Source: an uncultured Verrucomicrobia subdivision 3 bacterium
GTDB taxonomy: Bacteria > Verrucomicrobiota > Verrucomicrobiae > Limisphaerales > UBA11358
DNA length: 64,000 nt
Reading direction: 5' to 3'
Assembly: GCA_903921455.1 (NCBI GenBank)
Contig: CAIXPZ010000115.1
Span: 18,745-82,744, forward strand
Each line of letters begins with the position of its first letter. The stretch's first letter is position 1. Under the pieces are notes generated by a model that searched no databases, was not told the origin of the DNA, and saw only the letters and a program-made list of their open reading frames with translations. A program made the position numbers and the translations under genes. Positions 43,408 to 53,254 of this stretch are shown in pieces.

Positions 43408-45057
43408 CTACGGCTGGCCGTTGAGTTTGGCCTGCAAGTAACCACCGCGCAGGTTCGCGGTGTTTTCAAATCCGCATCCGCGCAGCAGACAGGTGGCGAG
43501 GTATCCGCGCTGGCCTTTCTGACAATAAACCACGATGCGGCGGTCATGCGGTAATTCGCCCAGCCGGTCGCGCAGTTCGTCGAGCGGTATGTTCACGGCG
43601 TCATTCAATTTACCGAATCCGGCAACTTCATCTGAGTCGCGCACATCCAGGAGGAATTCGCCGTCGGGCTGCCAGGTTTCCGGCGCGACGGTCGGAATAT
43701 CGCCGCGAGTAATATGTCCGGCCACGAAACCGGCGGTGTTCACAGGATCATTCGCCGAACCGAACGGCGGTGCGTAGGCGAGGTCAAGATTTTCCAGATC
43801 GGCCACCGTCATTTTCCCGGCGATGGCCGTAGCCAAGACATCCACGCGTTTATCGATGCCCTGTTCGCCCAGCACTTGCGCACCGAGCAGCCAGCCGGTG
43901 CCCTCCTCGACAATGAGTTTAGTCATCACCGGCGTGGCACCGGGATAATAATGCGCGTGGCTGAAGTCGCGAGTCAGGCTGGTGAAAAAACTAAATCCGG
44001 CCTTGGCCGTCTTCACGCTGTTCAGGCCGGTGAAGCCGACGGTCATGTTCAAAACGCGCACGATGGACGTGCCGAGTGCGCCGGGATAAGTCAGTTTTGC
44101 GCCGGCGGCGTTTGCGCCCGCAATGCGTCCCTGCCGATTCGCCGGGCCGGCCAGCGCGATACGCGCCCGCGCACCGGTCAGCGCGTGCACGGTTTCCGCC
44201 GCGTCGCCCACGGCGTAAATATTCGAGTCGGAAGATTCCATGCGCCCATTGGTTTTTACGCCGCCAGTCGCACCGATTTCCAAGCCGGCGGCTTTGGCCA
44301 GCGCCACTTCCGCCCTGACCCCGACGCTCAAGAGAATCAAATCCGCCCCGAGTCGGCTGCCATCGGCAAACTCAACCCCCTCCAGGGTGAACCGGGTCGC
44401 GTTCGCGTCCGCCTTGAAATCAAAGTCGGGTCGGCGAATCTGGTTTTGCAGATACGTGGCCATGTCGCGATCCAGCAGCGGCAGGATATGTGGATTGCGT
44501 TCGACAATGGTGACATGGAGGCCGCGATGATGAAACGCCTCGGCCATTTCCAGCCCAATGAAGCCGCCGCCGATGACCACGGCGCGCTTGGGCTGCTGTG
44601 CGTCCACAAACTTCGCGATGCGATCCATGTCCGGGATGTCGCGCAAGGTGAAAACGTGCGGCAACGTGACGCCGGGAATCGGCGGCACGATGGGCTGGGC
44701 ACCCTGGCTCAAGATCAGTTTGTCGTAAGCCACGGCGCGCGTCGCACCATCCGGGCCTTTGACGCTGATGGATTTCGCGGGGCGGTCAATGGACAGGACT
44801 TCATGGTTGACGTGCGCGTGCACCCGCGAGCGCGACCAGAATTTCTCCGGGGTCATGATGATGAGCCTGGCGCGGTCGTCAATTTCACCGGCGATGAAAT
44901 ACGGCAGGCCGCAGTTGGCGAATGAAATGTATGGCCCGCGCTCGAAGACGTGAATCTCGGCATTTTCGTCCACACGCCGGGCTTTGGCGGCGGCGGAAGC
45001 TCCGCCCGCCACGCCGCCCACAATGATGATCCGGCGGGGAGAAGTTGGAGTTTTCAT
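43408..45057 (-). CDS. CoA-disulfide reductase-like FAD enzyme with C-terminal rhodanese domain
   Basis: A 549-residue protein. The FAD motif GGVAGGASAAAKARR, the redox cysteine C49 in SFANCGLPYF, the NAD motif VVIGGGFIGLEMAEA and the second FAD motif NIYAVGDAAE are visible. The C-terminal rhodanese domain (about 455-549) has the active-site loop YCQKGQRGYLA. Such fusions reduce CoA- or polysulfide/persulfide substrates. It overlaps the rhodanese gene by 4 bp, which supports a role in sulfane-sulfur handling. Confidence 0.88.
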   Translation of the reverse strand: MKTPTSPRRIIIVGGVAGGASAAAKARRVDENAEIHVFERGPYISFANCGLPYFIAGEIDDRARLIIMTPEKFWSRSRVHAHVNHEVLSIDRPAKSISVKGPDGATRAVAYDKLILSQGAQPIVPPIPGVTLPHVFTLRDIPDMDRIAKFVDAQQPKRAVVIGGGFIGLEMAEAFHHRGLHVTIVERNPHILPLLDRDMATYLQNQIRRPDFDFKADANATRFTLEGVEFADGSRLGADLILLSVGVRAEVALAKAAGLEIGATGGVKTNGRMESSDSNIYAVGDAAETVHALTGARARIALAGPANRQGRIAGANAAGAKLTYPGALGTSIVRVLNMTVGFTGLNSVKTAKAGFSFFTSLTRDFSHAHYYPGATPVMTKLIVEEGTGWLLGAQVLGEQGIDKRVDVLATAIAGKMTVADLENLDLAYAPPFGSANDPVNTAGFVAGHITRGDIPTVAPETWQPDGEFLLDVRDSDEVAGFGKLNDAVNIPLDELRDRLGELPHDRRIVVYCQKGQRGYLATCLLRGCGFENTANLRGGYLQAKLNGQP

Positions 45058-45638
45058 TTTATTTCGGGCGGGCAGCAGGAAGCGGAGTAGCAGCCTGAGG
45101 TTTTGTTCCACGGCATTTTGGCCAGCACCATGGCCAGCCCGCAGTAACCCGTCAATCCGGCGAACAGCAAACCACTGCCAACAACGAGCGGAAGAAGCGC
45201 AAAATGCGGGTTGAGCGTGAGCGCCAGCGCCGCACCGAGCGCCGCGAGAAAACCAACGACGATTTGCACCTGGCGCAGGAGCGGCAGCACCCGGCTCTCG
45301 CCGCGAGTCACCGGCAGCCCGGCGTCAATCCACGCCTGCGTGCCACCTTCCACCAGCACGCAACCTTGCACGCCGGCGCGTTCCAGTTTTTCAACCGCCT
45401 TTTTCGCCCGCCCGCCGGACTGGCAGAGCACATAGAGCGGCGTGCAATTATTCCCGCGTTCGCGGCAGAAGCTGGCGGCATCAAGTTCATCAAGCGGAAT
45501 CAGTTTTGCCTTGGGCACATGCGCCGCGTCGTATTCGCCGGGCGTGCGCACGTCGAGGAGTTGGGCGGTCCCGTCGGCGGCGATTCGCCGGTTTAATTCG
45601 CGCGCCGTGATGGTGGCTGCAGTGGCTCCAAGTTTCAT
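45054..45638 (-). CDS. Rhodanese domain fused to DUF2892 membrane domain
   Basis: A 194-residue YgaP-like protein. The rhodanese domain (about 10-110) has LLDVRTPGEYDAAHVPKA and the catalytic loop VLCQSGGRAKKA with Cys72. Two membrane helices follow (IVVGFLAALGAALALTL, LLPLVVGSGLLFAGLTGYCG). It would transfer sulfane sulfur at the inner membrane. First gene of a two-gene operon. Confidence 0.88.
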   Translation of the reverse strand: MKLGATAATITARELNRRIAADGTAQLLDVRTPGEYDAAHVPKAKLIPLDELDAASFCRERGNNCTPLYVLCQSGGRAKKAVEKLERAGVQGCVLVEGGTQAWIDAGLPVTRGESRVLPLLRQVQIVVGFLAALGAALALTLNPHFALLPLVVGSGLLFAGLTGYCGLAMVLAKMPWNKTSGCYSASCCPPEIK

Positions 45639-45735
45639 AAATTTTACATGAACATATCACCACCCAGCAATATGTAAAGAAATACTTGGCGGTGGGGCGG
45701 CCACCCCGCCGCGCGGATTAGACCCGGCGCCGGCT

Positions 45736-48201
45736 TTACCATGACTGGCGGACCCGGAAAAAGCGGTTGCCCCCGCCAATGGGGAGATTCAGGGTTGCGT
45801 CGACTGGCCCGACCGCCGGCCGATTGGTCACGACGGTCCACGTTGCGTTGGCGCTCAGCGCATCGGTCTGCTCCACGATCACCTCGGCTCCGGCCTGCGG
45901 CCAGGATAGATTCAAGGAAGCGTTTTGGGGTGTCAGCAGTAGGGTCGAACCCGGCGAATTGATGGTCATGGCCACCGCGACGGGCGCGCTGATGACCAAG
46001 CTACCCGCATTGGTGGCGCTGGCGGCGCCAACCGTGGCCACCACGTTCCAGGCATAAGTTCCCGGGGCGGTGAAGGTGTGGCGGGCAAACTGATTGGTCG
46101 CCAGGGCGGAACCGTCGCCAAAATTCCAGGTGAAGCGGACGGGCAATGGGGAGTTGACGGGCAGGGCAAAGACGTTAAACGGAACCGGCCAGCCGGCGGG
46201 AGCGGTGGCCGGGACCTGCGCGGTGCTGGCAATCGAAACCGACCCCAACACGACGCTGACGACTCCGGTGGCCAGGGTGGAGTTCTTCGCTCCGTCCCAG
46301 GCGGCATAGGTAAAAGTGTCGCTGCCGGAAAATCCAGCATCCGGAAAATACGTCAACACGTGGTTGCTCACGCCGAGCGAGCCGCTGGCCGGCTGCAAAA
46401 TGATGCGCAAGGTCGCACTGGCGGGCGTCACGGTGACGGGCAGATTCAATGGCGCGCTGTTGGGCGTGCTGCCGGAAACGATATTGACGGTGGGCGGAGC
46501 GCTGGTGTTGATGGAATCATTACCCGGTCCATTGTGGCAGGTGTAACAGCCGATCAAGGCGCCCCGAAACAGATTCAAAGTCACCGTGCCGCCGTCAAAG
46601 CTGGCCGTCAAGGTGCGGTCGCCTTGGACACGCGACAACACCGTGCCCCGACTATCAGTGCCATGGCACGCCTGACATTTGCCTAGGTTGCCGTTGATAT
46701 AATCGTGATGCCCGGACACCCAGCTCTGACCGAGCGGATGCATTCCATGCGGGCCACTGGCGGCGGTGGTGCTGCTCACTGACATCGCCGTGTGGCAGGA
46801 AGTGCATTCCACCATGACGCCCGCATGGCCCTGGATCAAATTGTTCCGCACGTTGTCATTCGCGTGCGTGCTGGGAAATTCCGCGTGGGTCGAACCATGA
46901 CAGGCGGAACATTGCAAGCCGCCATGCCCGGCGGAAAACCGATAAAGAGAGATTCCCTTCGCCGGAATGTTGGGCTGTGTTGAGAACGTCTGGTTCACCG
47001 GCACCCGCACCGTGCCGTTGGTATCGCTGAAAACAGAGGCGTAACGAATCTGGCCGTTGTTGCTCGTCGCGGTGCCGGTGTGGCAGCTCGCACAGTTCGG
47101 TTCCATGAACCAGCCCACGCGATTGGCCGAGCCGACCGTGCTCAAGCCGCCATGACAGCTCTGGCATTGCATGGACATGGAGCCGTCGGTCGCAATTGCG
47201 CCACCCATCGCGCCGCGCAGACATTTCGTGGCGGAACCGGGATGACAGCGGTAGCACGCCGAACGATTCGCCGAGCTGTCGAGCGTCAGGCTGGAAACGG
47301 GATCGATGACGTGTGCGTGAAACGAATGGACTGAGGCGGTGAGGGGCGGAATCGTGCTGTAACTCGGGGCTCCGAGCGCCTCCGACGCATGACACGCCGC
47401 GCATAACACCGGCTGATTGTCCGCCACCACGCCGCGATACAGCCCTTGCGGATTGAAGCCGCGCGCGGCGAGCGCCGCCTGATACAACGCACCTTGTTGC
47501 GCGAACTGATGTTCGTCGTGCAGGCGAAGAATGTTCAAGCGGAAATCGCGCTCCGGAATACCACTCCACACCCAGCCGGCGGCGGGCTTCGCGCTAGCCT
47601 GCGTGCCGGAGGCATGACAGGTGCGGCAGTCCATTTCGTCGGACACCGGCAGCACGATGTCGTTCGTGGCGATGGGCGTCGCGCCATTTTTCGCAATGAG
47701 GCGCATCATCGGATACGGATTTTTGTTATGCGCATCATCGTAGGGGGTGATGGGAATGCCTTCCGCCCGCCACCAGTTGACCGGCGTGGCGACGCCGGCA
47801 GCGGGATGATTCGTCGGCTCAAACAACATTCCCTGCGGCGGGTTGCCAACGCCCGGCATGTTCCAGCCGGCGAGTCCGGCTTCCGGCGCGAGCGCCGCGC
47901 CATAGATGGCTTGAGCGTAAGTGTAGTAATTGCCCTTGCCCATCGCGGTGGTATTGATTGAACCACCGGGATCCGCGACCGCCTGATAAGTGACCGTGTA
48001 GCTGCCGCCGTTGGTGACCAGCTTCCCGCCGACGATCAGTTGCGACTCAATGGTGTTGTAAGGCGGCAGGATGCTGAACACGGAGTAATCACTGTCCATG
48101 CAGTGCATGCCGAGATTGTTCCAGCCGAGCAACTGGTTATTAGCGGCCAGCAGCGGCAGCGGCAGCGCCAGGATCACCGCCCAAAAAAGTTTGTTGTTCA
48201 T
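45736..48201 (-). CDS. Secreted nonahaem cytochrome c with PKD-type C-terminal region
   Basis: An 821-residue protein with a signal peptide (1-19). Nine CxxCH haem sites are present: CRTCH, CAACH, CYRCH, CQSCH, CASCH, CSACH, CTSCH, CQACH, CYTCH (about residues 190-555). After them come beta-rich segments, a PKD domain (FTWNFGDGSA ... HTFTAPGTYAW) and a final beta-sandwich ending FFRVRQSW. It is probably an extracytoplasmic electron carrier or reductase for a sulfur or metal compound; the substrate is unknown. A strong hairpin region near 45690-45715 follows the stop. It is divergent from an ArsR regulator. Confidence 0.85.
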   Translation of the reverse strand: MNNKLFWAVILALPLPLLAANNQLLGWNNLGMHCMDSDYSVFSILPPYNTIESQLIVGGKLVTNGGSYTVTYQAVADPGGSINTTAMGKGNYYTYAQAIYGAALAPEAGLAGWNMPGVGNPPQGMLFEPTNHPAAGVATPVNWWRAEGIPITPYDDAHNKNPYPMMRLIAKNGATPIATNDIVLPVSDEMDCRTCHASGTQASAKPAAGWVWSGIPERDFRLNILRLHDEHQFAQQGALYQAALAARGFNPQGLYRGVVADNQPVLCAACHASEALGAPSYSTIPPLTASVHSFHAHVIDPVSSLTLDSSANRSACYRCHPGSATKCLRGAMGGAIATDGSMSMQCQSCHGGLSTVGSANRVGWFMEPNCASCHTGTATSNNGQIRYASVFSDTNGTVRVPVNQTFSTQPNIPAKGISLYRFSAGHGGLQCSACHGSTHAEFPSTHANDNVRNNLIQGHAGVMVECTSCHTAMSVSSTTAASGPHGMHPLGQSWVSGHHDYINGNLGKCQACHGTDSRGTVLSRVQGDRTLTASFDGGTVTLNLFRGALIGCYTCHNGPGNDSINTSAPPTVNIVSGSTPNSAPLNLPVTVTPASATLRIILQPASGSLGVSNHVLTYFPDAGFSGSDTFTYAAWDGAKNSTLATGVVSVVLGSVSIASTAQVPATAPAGWPVPFNVFALPVNSPLPVRFTWNFGDGSALATNQFARHTFTAPGTYAWNVVATVGAASATNAGSLVISAPVAVAMTINSPGSTLLLTPQNASLNLSWPQAGAEVIVEQTDALSANATWTVVTNRPAVGPVDATLNLPIGGGNRFFRVRQSW

Positions 48202-48272
48202 AAATTAATAGAGTAGTTAACACCTTTGTTCTCCGGCCAACTTAGCAGGGAAAGATTAAAAATCTCTTAAGC

Positions 48273-48296
48273 CAATATGAAAATATATTCATATTG
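48273..48296. promoter_or_regulatory. CAATATGAA-N6-TTCATATTG inverted repeat, probable ArsR operator
   Basis: Perfect 9-bp arms lie between the divergent cytochrome and arsR genes. ArsR/SmtB repressors bind such AT-rich palindromes. A half-site CAATATG also occurs near 45669 before the rhodanese gene. Confidence 0.7.
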
Positions 48297-48390
48297 CCGG
48301 ATGTTAAATTTGCCCCGTTGTGGCGGTGATTGAGGCTTGCGGGTTGGTTGAATTATTTGTTTCTTTGTGTCAGTCTGATCAGCGCAAGTC

Positions 48391-48735
48391 ATGAGCACCC
48401 CAAAAAACAAGCAATTAACCGACAGCCAGCTAGCCGCCGTGGCGCGGTTATTTTCAGTTTTGTCGGAATCCAGCCGGCTGGTCTTGTTGCAAGCGCTGCA
48501 TGCCGGCCCGCTGACGGTCAATGAACTGGTCGAGGCCAGTGGCATGAAACAGGCCAACGTCTCAAAACAGCTCGCGATCCTGCACGACCATCATCTGGTG
48601 AGGCGCGAGCGGGACGGCACCTTCATTCGTTACGAGATCGCTGATCCGATGGTGTTTTCGCTCTGCAACCTGGTCTGTGGCAAGATGGCCAAGGACGCCA
48701 AATGCGCCGCCGCTGTGTTTCACCCGGAGATTTGA
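48391..48735 (+). CDS. ArsR/SmtB-family regulator
   Basis: A 114-residue winged-helix protein: LFSVLSESSRLVLLQALHAG, recognition helix ASGMKQANVSKQLAILHDHHL and wing RRERDGTFIRYEI. The C-terminus has C92, C96, C105 and H111 (LCNLVCGKM ... KCAAAVFH), candidates for a thiol or metal sensor. Given the rhodanese and cytochrome neighbours, it may sense reactive sulfur, but a metal is equally possible. Confidence 0.87.
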   Translation: MSTPKNKQLTDSQLAAVARLFSVLSESSRLVLLQALHAGPLTVNELVEASGMKQANVSKQLAILHDHHLVRRERDGTFIRYEIADPMVFSLCNLVCGKMAKDAKCAAAVFHPEI

Positions 48736-48777
48736 GACGCCAAACTGCCCGCATTTTTTTGACGACGAACCGTCGCC

Positions 48778-48975
48778 TCAAATGATCCAGTCCAGCGGCG
48801 CTACTTTTTTCCGCGCAGCCTGGTCACGGATGACGAGTTGTTTTTCTTCGTAGATCACCAGGGAATCCGCCGGGACGCTGTACCTGAGAAAAACATTCGC
48901 GCCGATGGTGGCATTGGCGCCGATATCCGTTGGGTACCGGCAGCGGCAAATCGGGTTTAGAGCGCTCGAGAACAA
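48778..48975 (-). pseudogene. 3' fragment of a CysE-like hexapeptide acyltransferase gene
   Basis: The frame encodes IGANATIGANVFLRYSVPAD and VIYEEKQLVIRD, which matches the last left-handed-helix turns and tail of serine O-acetyltransferases. The catalytic His and the first 200 residues are absent. It follows the M14 gene by 20 bp in the sulfate operon. A decayed cysteine-biosynthesis gene is the simplest reading. Confidence 0.6.
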
Positions 48976-48995
48976 TTAAGGTTCCGGTCCCAGCC

Positions 48996-49820
48996 TCACA
49001 GGTTGGGGGCGTAGGCAATGAACTTGTGGTATTCGAGCAAAATGGTCTGGAGCGCGGCGGTGAACGCGAGTTCCTTTAGGTAGCTCGGCGGAGTGGCCGG
49101 CGTCTCCAGAATGATCTCAAACGGGCGCGGGCGGATTTTCGGGGGCGCGGACAAAATCCCCTCGTAGCCGTCGCGGATGATACCCCGACGGGCGCTGAAC
49201 CCATCAATCACGGGGCGCTCATCGCGCGGCAAATAGTTTTCGGCCGCCAAGATCGCGGGTTCGATGAGGTTTTTCGTCAGCGTCGCGCCGTGGGCGAAAC
49301 CGTAAAACCCGTCGCTCGTGTCGTCGGTGTGCAGCGAAATGATGCCCTGGAACGAGCGCGAAATCAGCTCGGCCTGCAAGAGACGCACTTCCGGCTCGGC
49401 AGAATTACGCCAGAATTCACGATTCAAGTCCCGGCCGGCACGCGAATGACGCGTGTTGTCTTCCAGCCCGGTGGGATTGCAGACGGGATAAAACGAAAGA
49501 TAATAACCGGTGGCGAGTTCGGGCTTGGCTTCCAGCAGTTTGGTGAACTGGATAAGCGCGTGAACACCTTCGGGCTCGTCGCCGTGGACGCCGGCAAAAA
49601 TTCCGATGCGAATCGGCACATCACCGCCGCGCGGGCCGACAAACAAATAGCGCGGCAGAACATATTCCTCGCCGTCCACTTCAAAGCGGGCGTCGTGGTT
49701 GGCGACGAGGTTGGGCGAAGTCGCGGCGATTTTTTCCATCGGGGCCAGCAGTTCGGCGAGGTCGCGGCGCGACGGACGCACGGGTTGGGTGGCGATTTTT
49801 GAGGGAGCAGCAATAGTCAT
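48996..49820 (-). CDS. M14-family zinc peptidase/deacylase (AstE/aspartoacylase-like)
   Basis: A 274-residue protein. The zinc motif is GVHGDEPEG (H and E ligands), then RDLNREF for substrate carboxylate binding and the third ligand in SLHTDD. It lacks a signal peptide. It lies 99 bp downstream of the sulfate-binding protein gene. The substrate is an amide or N-acyl amino acid; it cannot be told from the sequence. Confidence 0.8.
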   Translation of the reverse strand: MTIAAPSKIATQPVRPSRRDLAELLAPMEKIAATSPNLVANHDARFEVDGEEYVLPRYLFVGPRGGDVPIRIGIFAGVHGDEPEGVHALIQFTKLLEAKPELATGYYLSFYPVCNPTGLEDNTRHSRAGRDLNREFWRNSAEPEVRLLQAELISRSFQGIISLHTDDTSDGFYGFAHGATLTKNLIEPAILAAENYLPRDERPVIDGFSARRGIIRDGYEGILSAPPKIRPRPFEIILETPATPPSYLKELAFTAALQTILLEYHKFIAYAPNL

Positions 49821-49919
49821 AATTTTATCTGGTGGTTGATGTCATTTTTCCGAGAAGGGCGGCGGTTTGACAGACCAGAACCAACCGCCGCCCTCCCCGG
49901 AGGAACCCCGAACGCGTTT

Positions 49920-50912
49920 TTAGGGTTGGAAAATCAGGTCGAATACGCCGCCGTCGGCAAAATGCGTTTTCTGCGCCTTGGCCCAGCCCCCGAATTCCTG
50001 GTCAATGCTGACAAGTTTCACCTGATTAAAGTTGGCAGCGTATTTCGCAGCGATGGCTTCATTGCGCGGACGGTAGAAGTTTTTCGCCGCAATTTCCTGA
50101 CCTTCGTCAGAGTAAAGATATTTCAAATACTCATTCGCCACTTCGGTGGTGCGATGGCGTTTGGCGTTCTTGTCCACGACCGTCACGGGCGGTTCGGCGA
50201 GGATGCTCAGCGACGGCGTAATGATGTCGAACTTGTCCGCGCCGAATTCCTTGAGCGCGAGGTGGGCCTCGTTTTCCCACGCCAAAAGCACATCGCCAAT
50301 CTGACGCTGCGCAAACGTCACGGTCGAACCACGCGCCCCGGAATCGAGCACGGGGACGTTCTTGTATAACTTGGTGATGAAGTCGCGGGCGGCGGCGTCA
50401 TCGTGATTATTCGTTTCCAAGGCGTAGGCATAAGCGGCGAGATAAGCCCAGCGGGCGCCGCCGGAAGTCTTGGGGTTCGGCACGACGACGCTGACGCCCT
50501 TTTTCACGACATCGTTCCAATCCTTAATGCCTTTCGGATTGCCTTTGCGAACGAGAAAAACAATCGTCGACGTGTAGGGCGTGCTGTTGTTGGGCAACCG
50601 CTTCTGCCAGTCGGCGGGCAGCAGTTTGGCCTGCGTCGCAATCGCATCGATGTCGTAAGCGAGCGCGAGCGTCACGACATCGGCTTCCAAGCCATTGATC
50701 ACGGATTGCGCCTGCTTGCCGGACCCGCCATGAGATTGCGAGACGGTCACGTCATCACCCGACTTGGCTTTCCAATATTTGGTGAAGGCGGCGTTGTAGT
50801 CCACATACAATTCCCGCGTCGGGTCGTAGGAGACATTGAGCAATTTGATTTCCCTGGCGCCGGCGGAAACCGCGAGGGCCGAGACGAGGAGAATATTTAG
50901 AAATGTTTTCAT
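49920..50912 (-). CDS. sbp: Periplasmic sulfate-binding protein
   Basis: A 330-residue binding protein with a signal peptide (1-19). Family segments include [13 protein letters not shown], the [18 protein letters not shown] ligand loop and [13 protein letters not shown]. It supplies CysTWA. It is 25 bp downstream of the porin gene and probably shares its promoter. Confidence 0.93.
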   Translation of the reverse strand: MKTFLNILLVSALAVSAGAREIKLLNVSYDPTRELYVDYNAAFTKYWKAKSGDDVTVSQSHGGSGKQAQSVINGLEADVVTLALAYDIDAIATQAKLLPADWQKRLPNNSTPYTSTIVFLVRKGNPKGIKDWNDVVKKGVSVVVPNPKTSGGARWAYLAAYAYALETNNHDDAAARDFITKLYKNVPVLDSGARGSTVTFAQRQIGDVLLAWENEAHLALKEFGADKFDIITPSLSILAEPPVTVVDKNAKRHRTTEVANEYLKYLYSDEGQEIAAKNFYRPRNEAIAAKYAANFNQVKLVSIDQEFGGWAKAQKTHFADGGVFDLIFQP

Positions 50913-50937
50913 GGTTTTAATAGTGTTCCGGTGGCGG

Positions 50938-52518
50938 TTAAAAGGCGAGTTGGATCCGAGTAAAGAGCACGCTCTCCGGCTGACGCGTAACGATAGACGG
51001 GGCCGTCTGAGCCGCCGCGCCGGTGCCGCCGCCGCCGCCGGTGAAGGTCGTGTGCGAATAGCTCGTGTTCAGGCGGATGTTTTTGTTGAGATACCAGTTC
51101 AGCCCCACCGACCAAGCCTGGGCGGCAGAGGCAGACGTGTCGGGATTAGAGAACACCGGAAAAGCAGCGTGGTCGATGTTCAATTCAGCATACCGCGCGA
51201 CCACTTGCAGCGCACCCCATTGGCCGCCACGCGGATCAAAGGGATGCAACGGCGTGACGCCCGCGAACGAGGCATTTTCACCCGTCAGCACCCAGCCGCC
51301 GGATATTTCCCAAGCCGTATTGTGCAAGTTCGCCTTGGCCGCGCCCTTGCTGACGCCTTGATCCGAGATGGCATATTCACCCAGCAGGCTGAACGGCCCG
51401 TAATAATATGAACCCTGCGGCGAAAGCCGCCAGTGCTGACCTTTGGCCACCACGGTGCCGGCACCGGTGGCGGGATTGTAGGCGAAAAACTGCTGCTGCC
51501 CGTCCGTCGTGTATCCGGGCAGGGTGCCACCGGTCGTCGAAGGCAAACCGGTTGAAGCGACGCCGCTGTCATGTTCCGTCGATCCCGCAATACCGAAACC
51601 GAGGTTTTGCAAAGCGGCGAGATCGGTGTTCTTGAACGGCAGGGCAAACAAGCGACCGGCAAACTCGACGTCATTTTCAAAGGCGGAATTGCTGGAATTG
51701 CGCGAATCACCCACCCCGTTGAAAATGCCCGCCGCGTAGCTCAAAACGCCGCCGTCAATGTCACCCCACAGCTGCAGGCCGACATCGCGGTTCGGAACGA
51801 GGTCGGTGACCAGCGAGCGTTCGTTGAATGAAGTATTCACGTCCTCCTGCAACTGCTCCAGGCCGACCGGGGTCTTGAATTTGCCCGCGCGCAATTGCGC
51901 CCACGGGGCGTAACGGTAATTGCCATAGGCGTCAAAAATCTGCACCGTGGACCCGCCAAAATCAGGCGTGAACCGGAAATCAAAATCGCGATAGAGCGTG
52001 CCCTGAAAAATCGGCCGCGCGCGGCGGAGCAGAAAACCATCATTGCTCCGAATGGCGCTGTCATTGAAAAAGGAGCGGCTGTCCACCTGCACCAACCCCC
52101 TCAAGGTGAAGACGAAATTCGTATCCGCCGAGCTCGCCGAGAGGCCACCGGGCCCCACCGACAGTTTGGGGGCGGTTTTGGCCGCCGCCAAAGCCGCATC
52201 CTGATCCAATTCACGCTGGCGGGCGAGAATCTTCACTTTCTGGTCCAAATCTTGAATCGTCGCGGCCTGCTCCGCCGGACCGCGCTGCTGCTCCAGCGCA
52301 TTGACTTTTTGGATGAGCGCCTCCACCTGCTGCTTCAGCGCCTTGATTTCCGCCGCCTCCGAGGAATTGCCACCATCGGCGGCAAAAGCCGGAATCTCCA
52401 CAGACGCAGTTCCGTTGGTGCCGGTAGCCGCGCCATCCGCCGCAAAGGCCGGCAGCGCGAATTGCGCGCCCGCTCCCGCGACGATAATCAGTTGTCTCAA
52501 TTGTTGGTTGGTTTTCAT
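50938..52518 (-). CDS. Phosphate-selective-type porin (OprO/OprP-like)
   Basis: A 526-residue outer-membrane protein. After a signal peptide (1-27) come a short coiled coil (about 52-80, [20 protein letters not shown]), then an OprP-type beta barrel ([36 protein letters not shown]) ending in a terminal aromatic strand RIQLAF. It likely lets sulfate or other anions cross the outer membrane. Two ACGAC/GTCGT repeats precede it. Confidence 0.88.
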   Translation of the reverse strand: MKTNQQLRQLIIVAGAGAQFALPAFAADGAATGTNGTASVEIPAFAADGGNSSEAAEIKALKQQVEALIQKVNALEQQRGPAEQAATIQDLDQKVKILARQRELDQDAALAAAKTAPKLSVGPGGLSASSADTNFVFTLRGLVQVDSRSFFNDSAIRSNDGFLLRRARPIFQGTLYRDFDFRFTPDFGGSTVQIFDAYGNYRYAPWAQLRAGKFKTPVGLEQLQEDVNTSFNERSLVTDLVPNRDVGLQLWGDIDGGVLSYAAGIFNGVGDSRNSSNSAFENDVEFAGRLFALPFKNTDLAALQNLGFGIAGSTEHDSGVASTGLPSTTGGTLPGYTTDGQQQFFAYNPATGAGTVVAKGQHWRLSPQGSYYYGPFSLLGEYAISDQGVSKGAAKANLHNTAWEISGGWVLTGENASFAGVTPLHPFDPRGGQWGALQVVARYAELNIDHAAFPVFSNPDTSASAAQAWSVGLNWYLNKNIRLNTSYSHTTFTGGGGGTGAAAQTAPSIVTRQPESVLFTRIQLAF

Positions 52519-52564
52519 TAATTGCTTACGGTTTTCCGTTTGGCTTTTTACTAATTTTATATTT

Positions 52565-52581
52565 GCGACTCTTTAGGTCGT
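52565..52581. promoter_or_regulatory. GCGAC-N7-GTCGT inverted repeat before the porin-sbp operon
   Basis: On the minus strand this reads ATAACGAC-N7-GTCGC, sharing ATAACGAC with the perfect site at 52666. It lies immediately upstream of a TATAAA -10-like box (52556-52561), where it would overlap the -35 region. Confidence 0.5.
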
Positions 52582-52665
52582 TATTCGGTTTAAATAAAAA
52601 TCCGATGTCTGAACAGCCTTTAACAACAAAGGCAACTGAACCGAATCGGCATCGACTAAACTTAT

Positions 52666-52688
52666 ATAACGACCACAACTGTCGTTAT
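52666..52688. promoter_or_regulatory. ATAACGAC-N7-GTCGTTAT perfect inverted repeat, probable Rrf2 operator
   Basis: 8-bp perfect arms and a 7-bp spacer between the rrf2 gene and the porin promoter. It is the best of three related repeats in the window, all in front of sulfate-uptake genes. Confidence 0.65.
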
Positions 52689-52732
52689 TATGCCCCAATC
52701 GGAAATTAAGTCAACCGGCAAATTGAAAATAA

Positions 52733-53194
52733 TTAAATACCTTCGCCGCCGATGAATCCCGTGGAAACTTCCCGGGTAGACAGCGGCAATCCCTTGGACA
52801 CTTCCGCCAAGGTGGTGCGGTCCATGAGACTGGCGACATAGTTTCGCGCCTCGAAGAAAACCCGCCGGAAGCGGCAAACCGATTCCTGGGAGCAGCGCTG
52901 ATAACCCGTGACCGAAACGCAATCAATCGGGGCCAAAATGCCGTCGAAATGGCGCACCACTTCACCCATCGTAATTTTCGTGGGGTTTTTCGCGAGAAAA
53001 TAGCCGCCCCGGATGCCCGCCGAACTATCCACCCAACCCTGCGACTTGAGCGCCAGCATGATCTGCTCAAGAAAGCGTTTGGGGGCGTCATTGCGGCGGG
53101 CCAGTTCGCGGATGGGAATCGGCTGTCCGCCATAATGGTCCACCAGCGTGAACAAAGCCCGCAAGGCATAATCAGTCCGCTTGGAAACTCGCAT
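52733..53194 (-). CDS. Rrf2-family regulator with three cysteines
   Basis: A 153-residue winged-helix protein. MRVSKRTDYALRALFTLVDH and RNDAPKRFLEQIMLALKSQG form the DNA-binding domain; GIRGGYFLAKNP is the Rrf2 wing. C92, C101 and C107 are spaced almost as the Fe-S ligands of IscR, so a cluster sensor is possible. It lies upstream of the porin-sulfate operon on the same strand, and the inverted repeats suggest that it controls sulfate uptake in response to Fe-S or cysteine status. Confidence 0.85.
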   Translation of the reverse strand: MRVSKRTDYALRALFTLVDHYGGQPIPIRELARRNDAPKRFLEQIMLALKSQGWVDSSAGIRGGYFLAKNPTKITMGEVVRHFDGILAPIDCVSVTGYQRCSQESVCRFRRVFFEARNYVASLMDRTTLAEVSKGLPLSTREVSTGFIGGEGI

Positions 53195-53254
53195 TAAAAA
53201 ACGATAAACGCGGTGGATGATTAGTCAACCAGGTAATTATGAGCCAATTTTCAA

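Noticed and set aside
43714..44925. 403-codon frame opposite the CoA-disulfide-reductase-like gene
   Set aside because: Antisense shadow rich in Arg, Gly and His with no conserved motifs.
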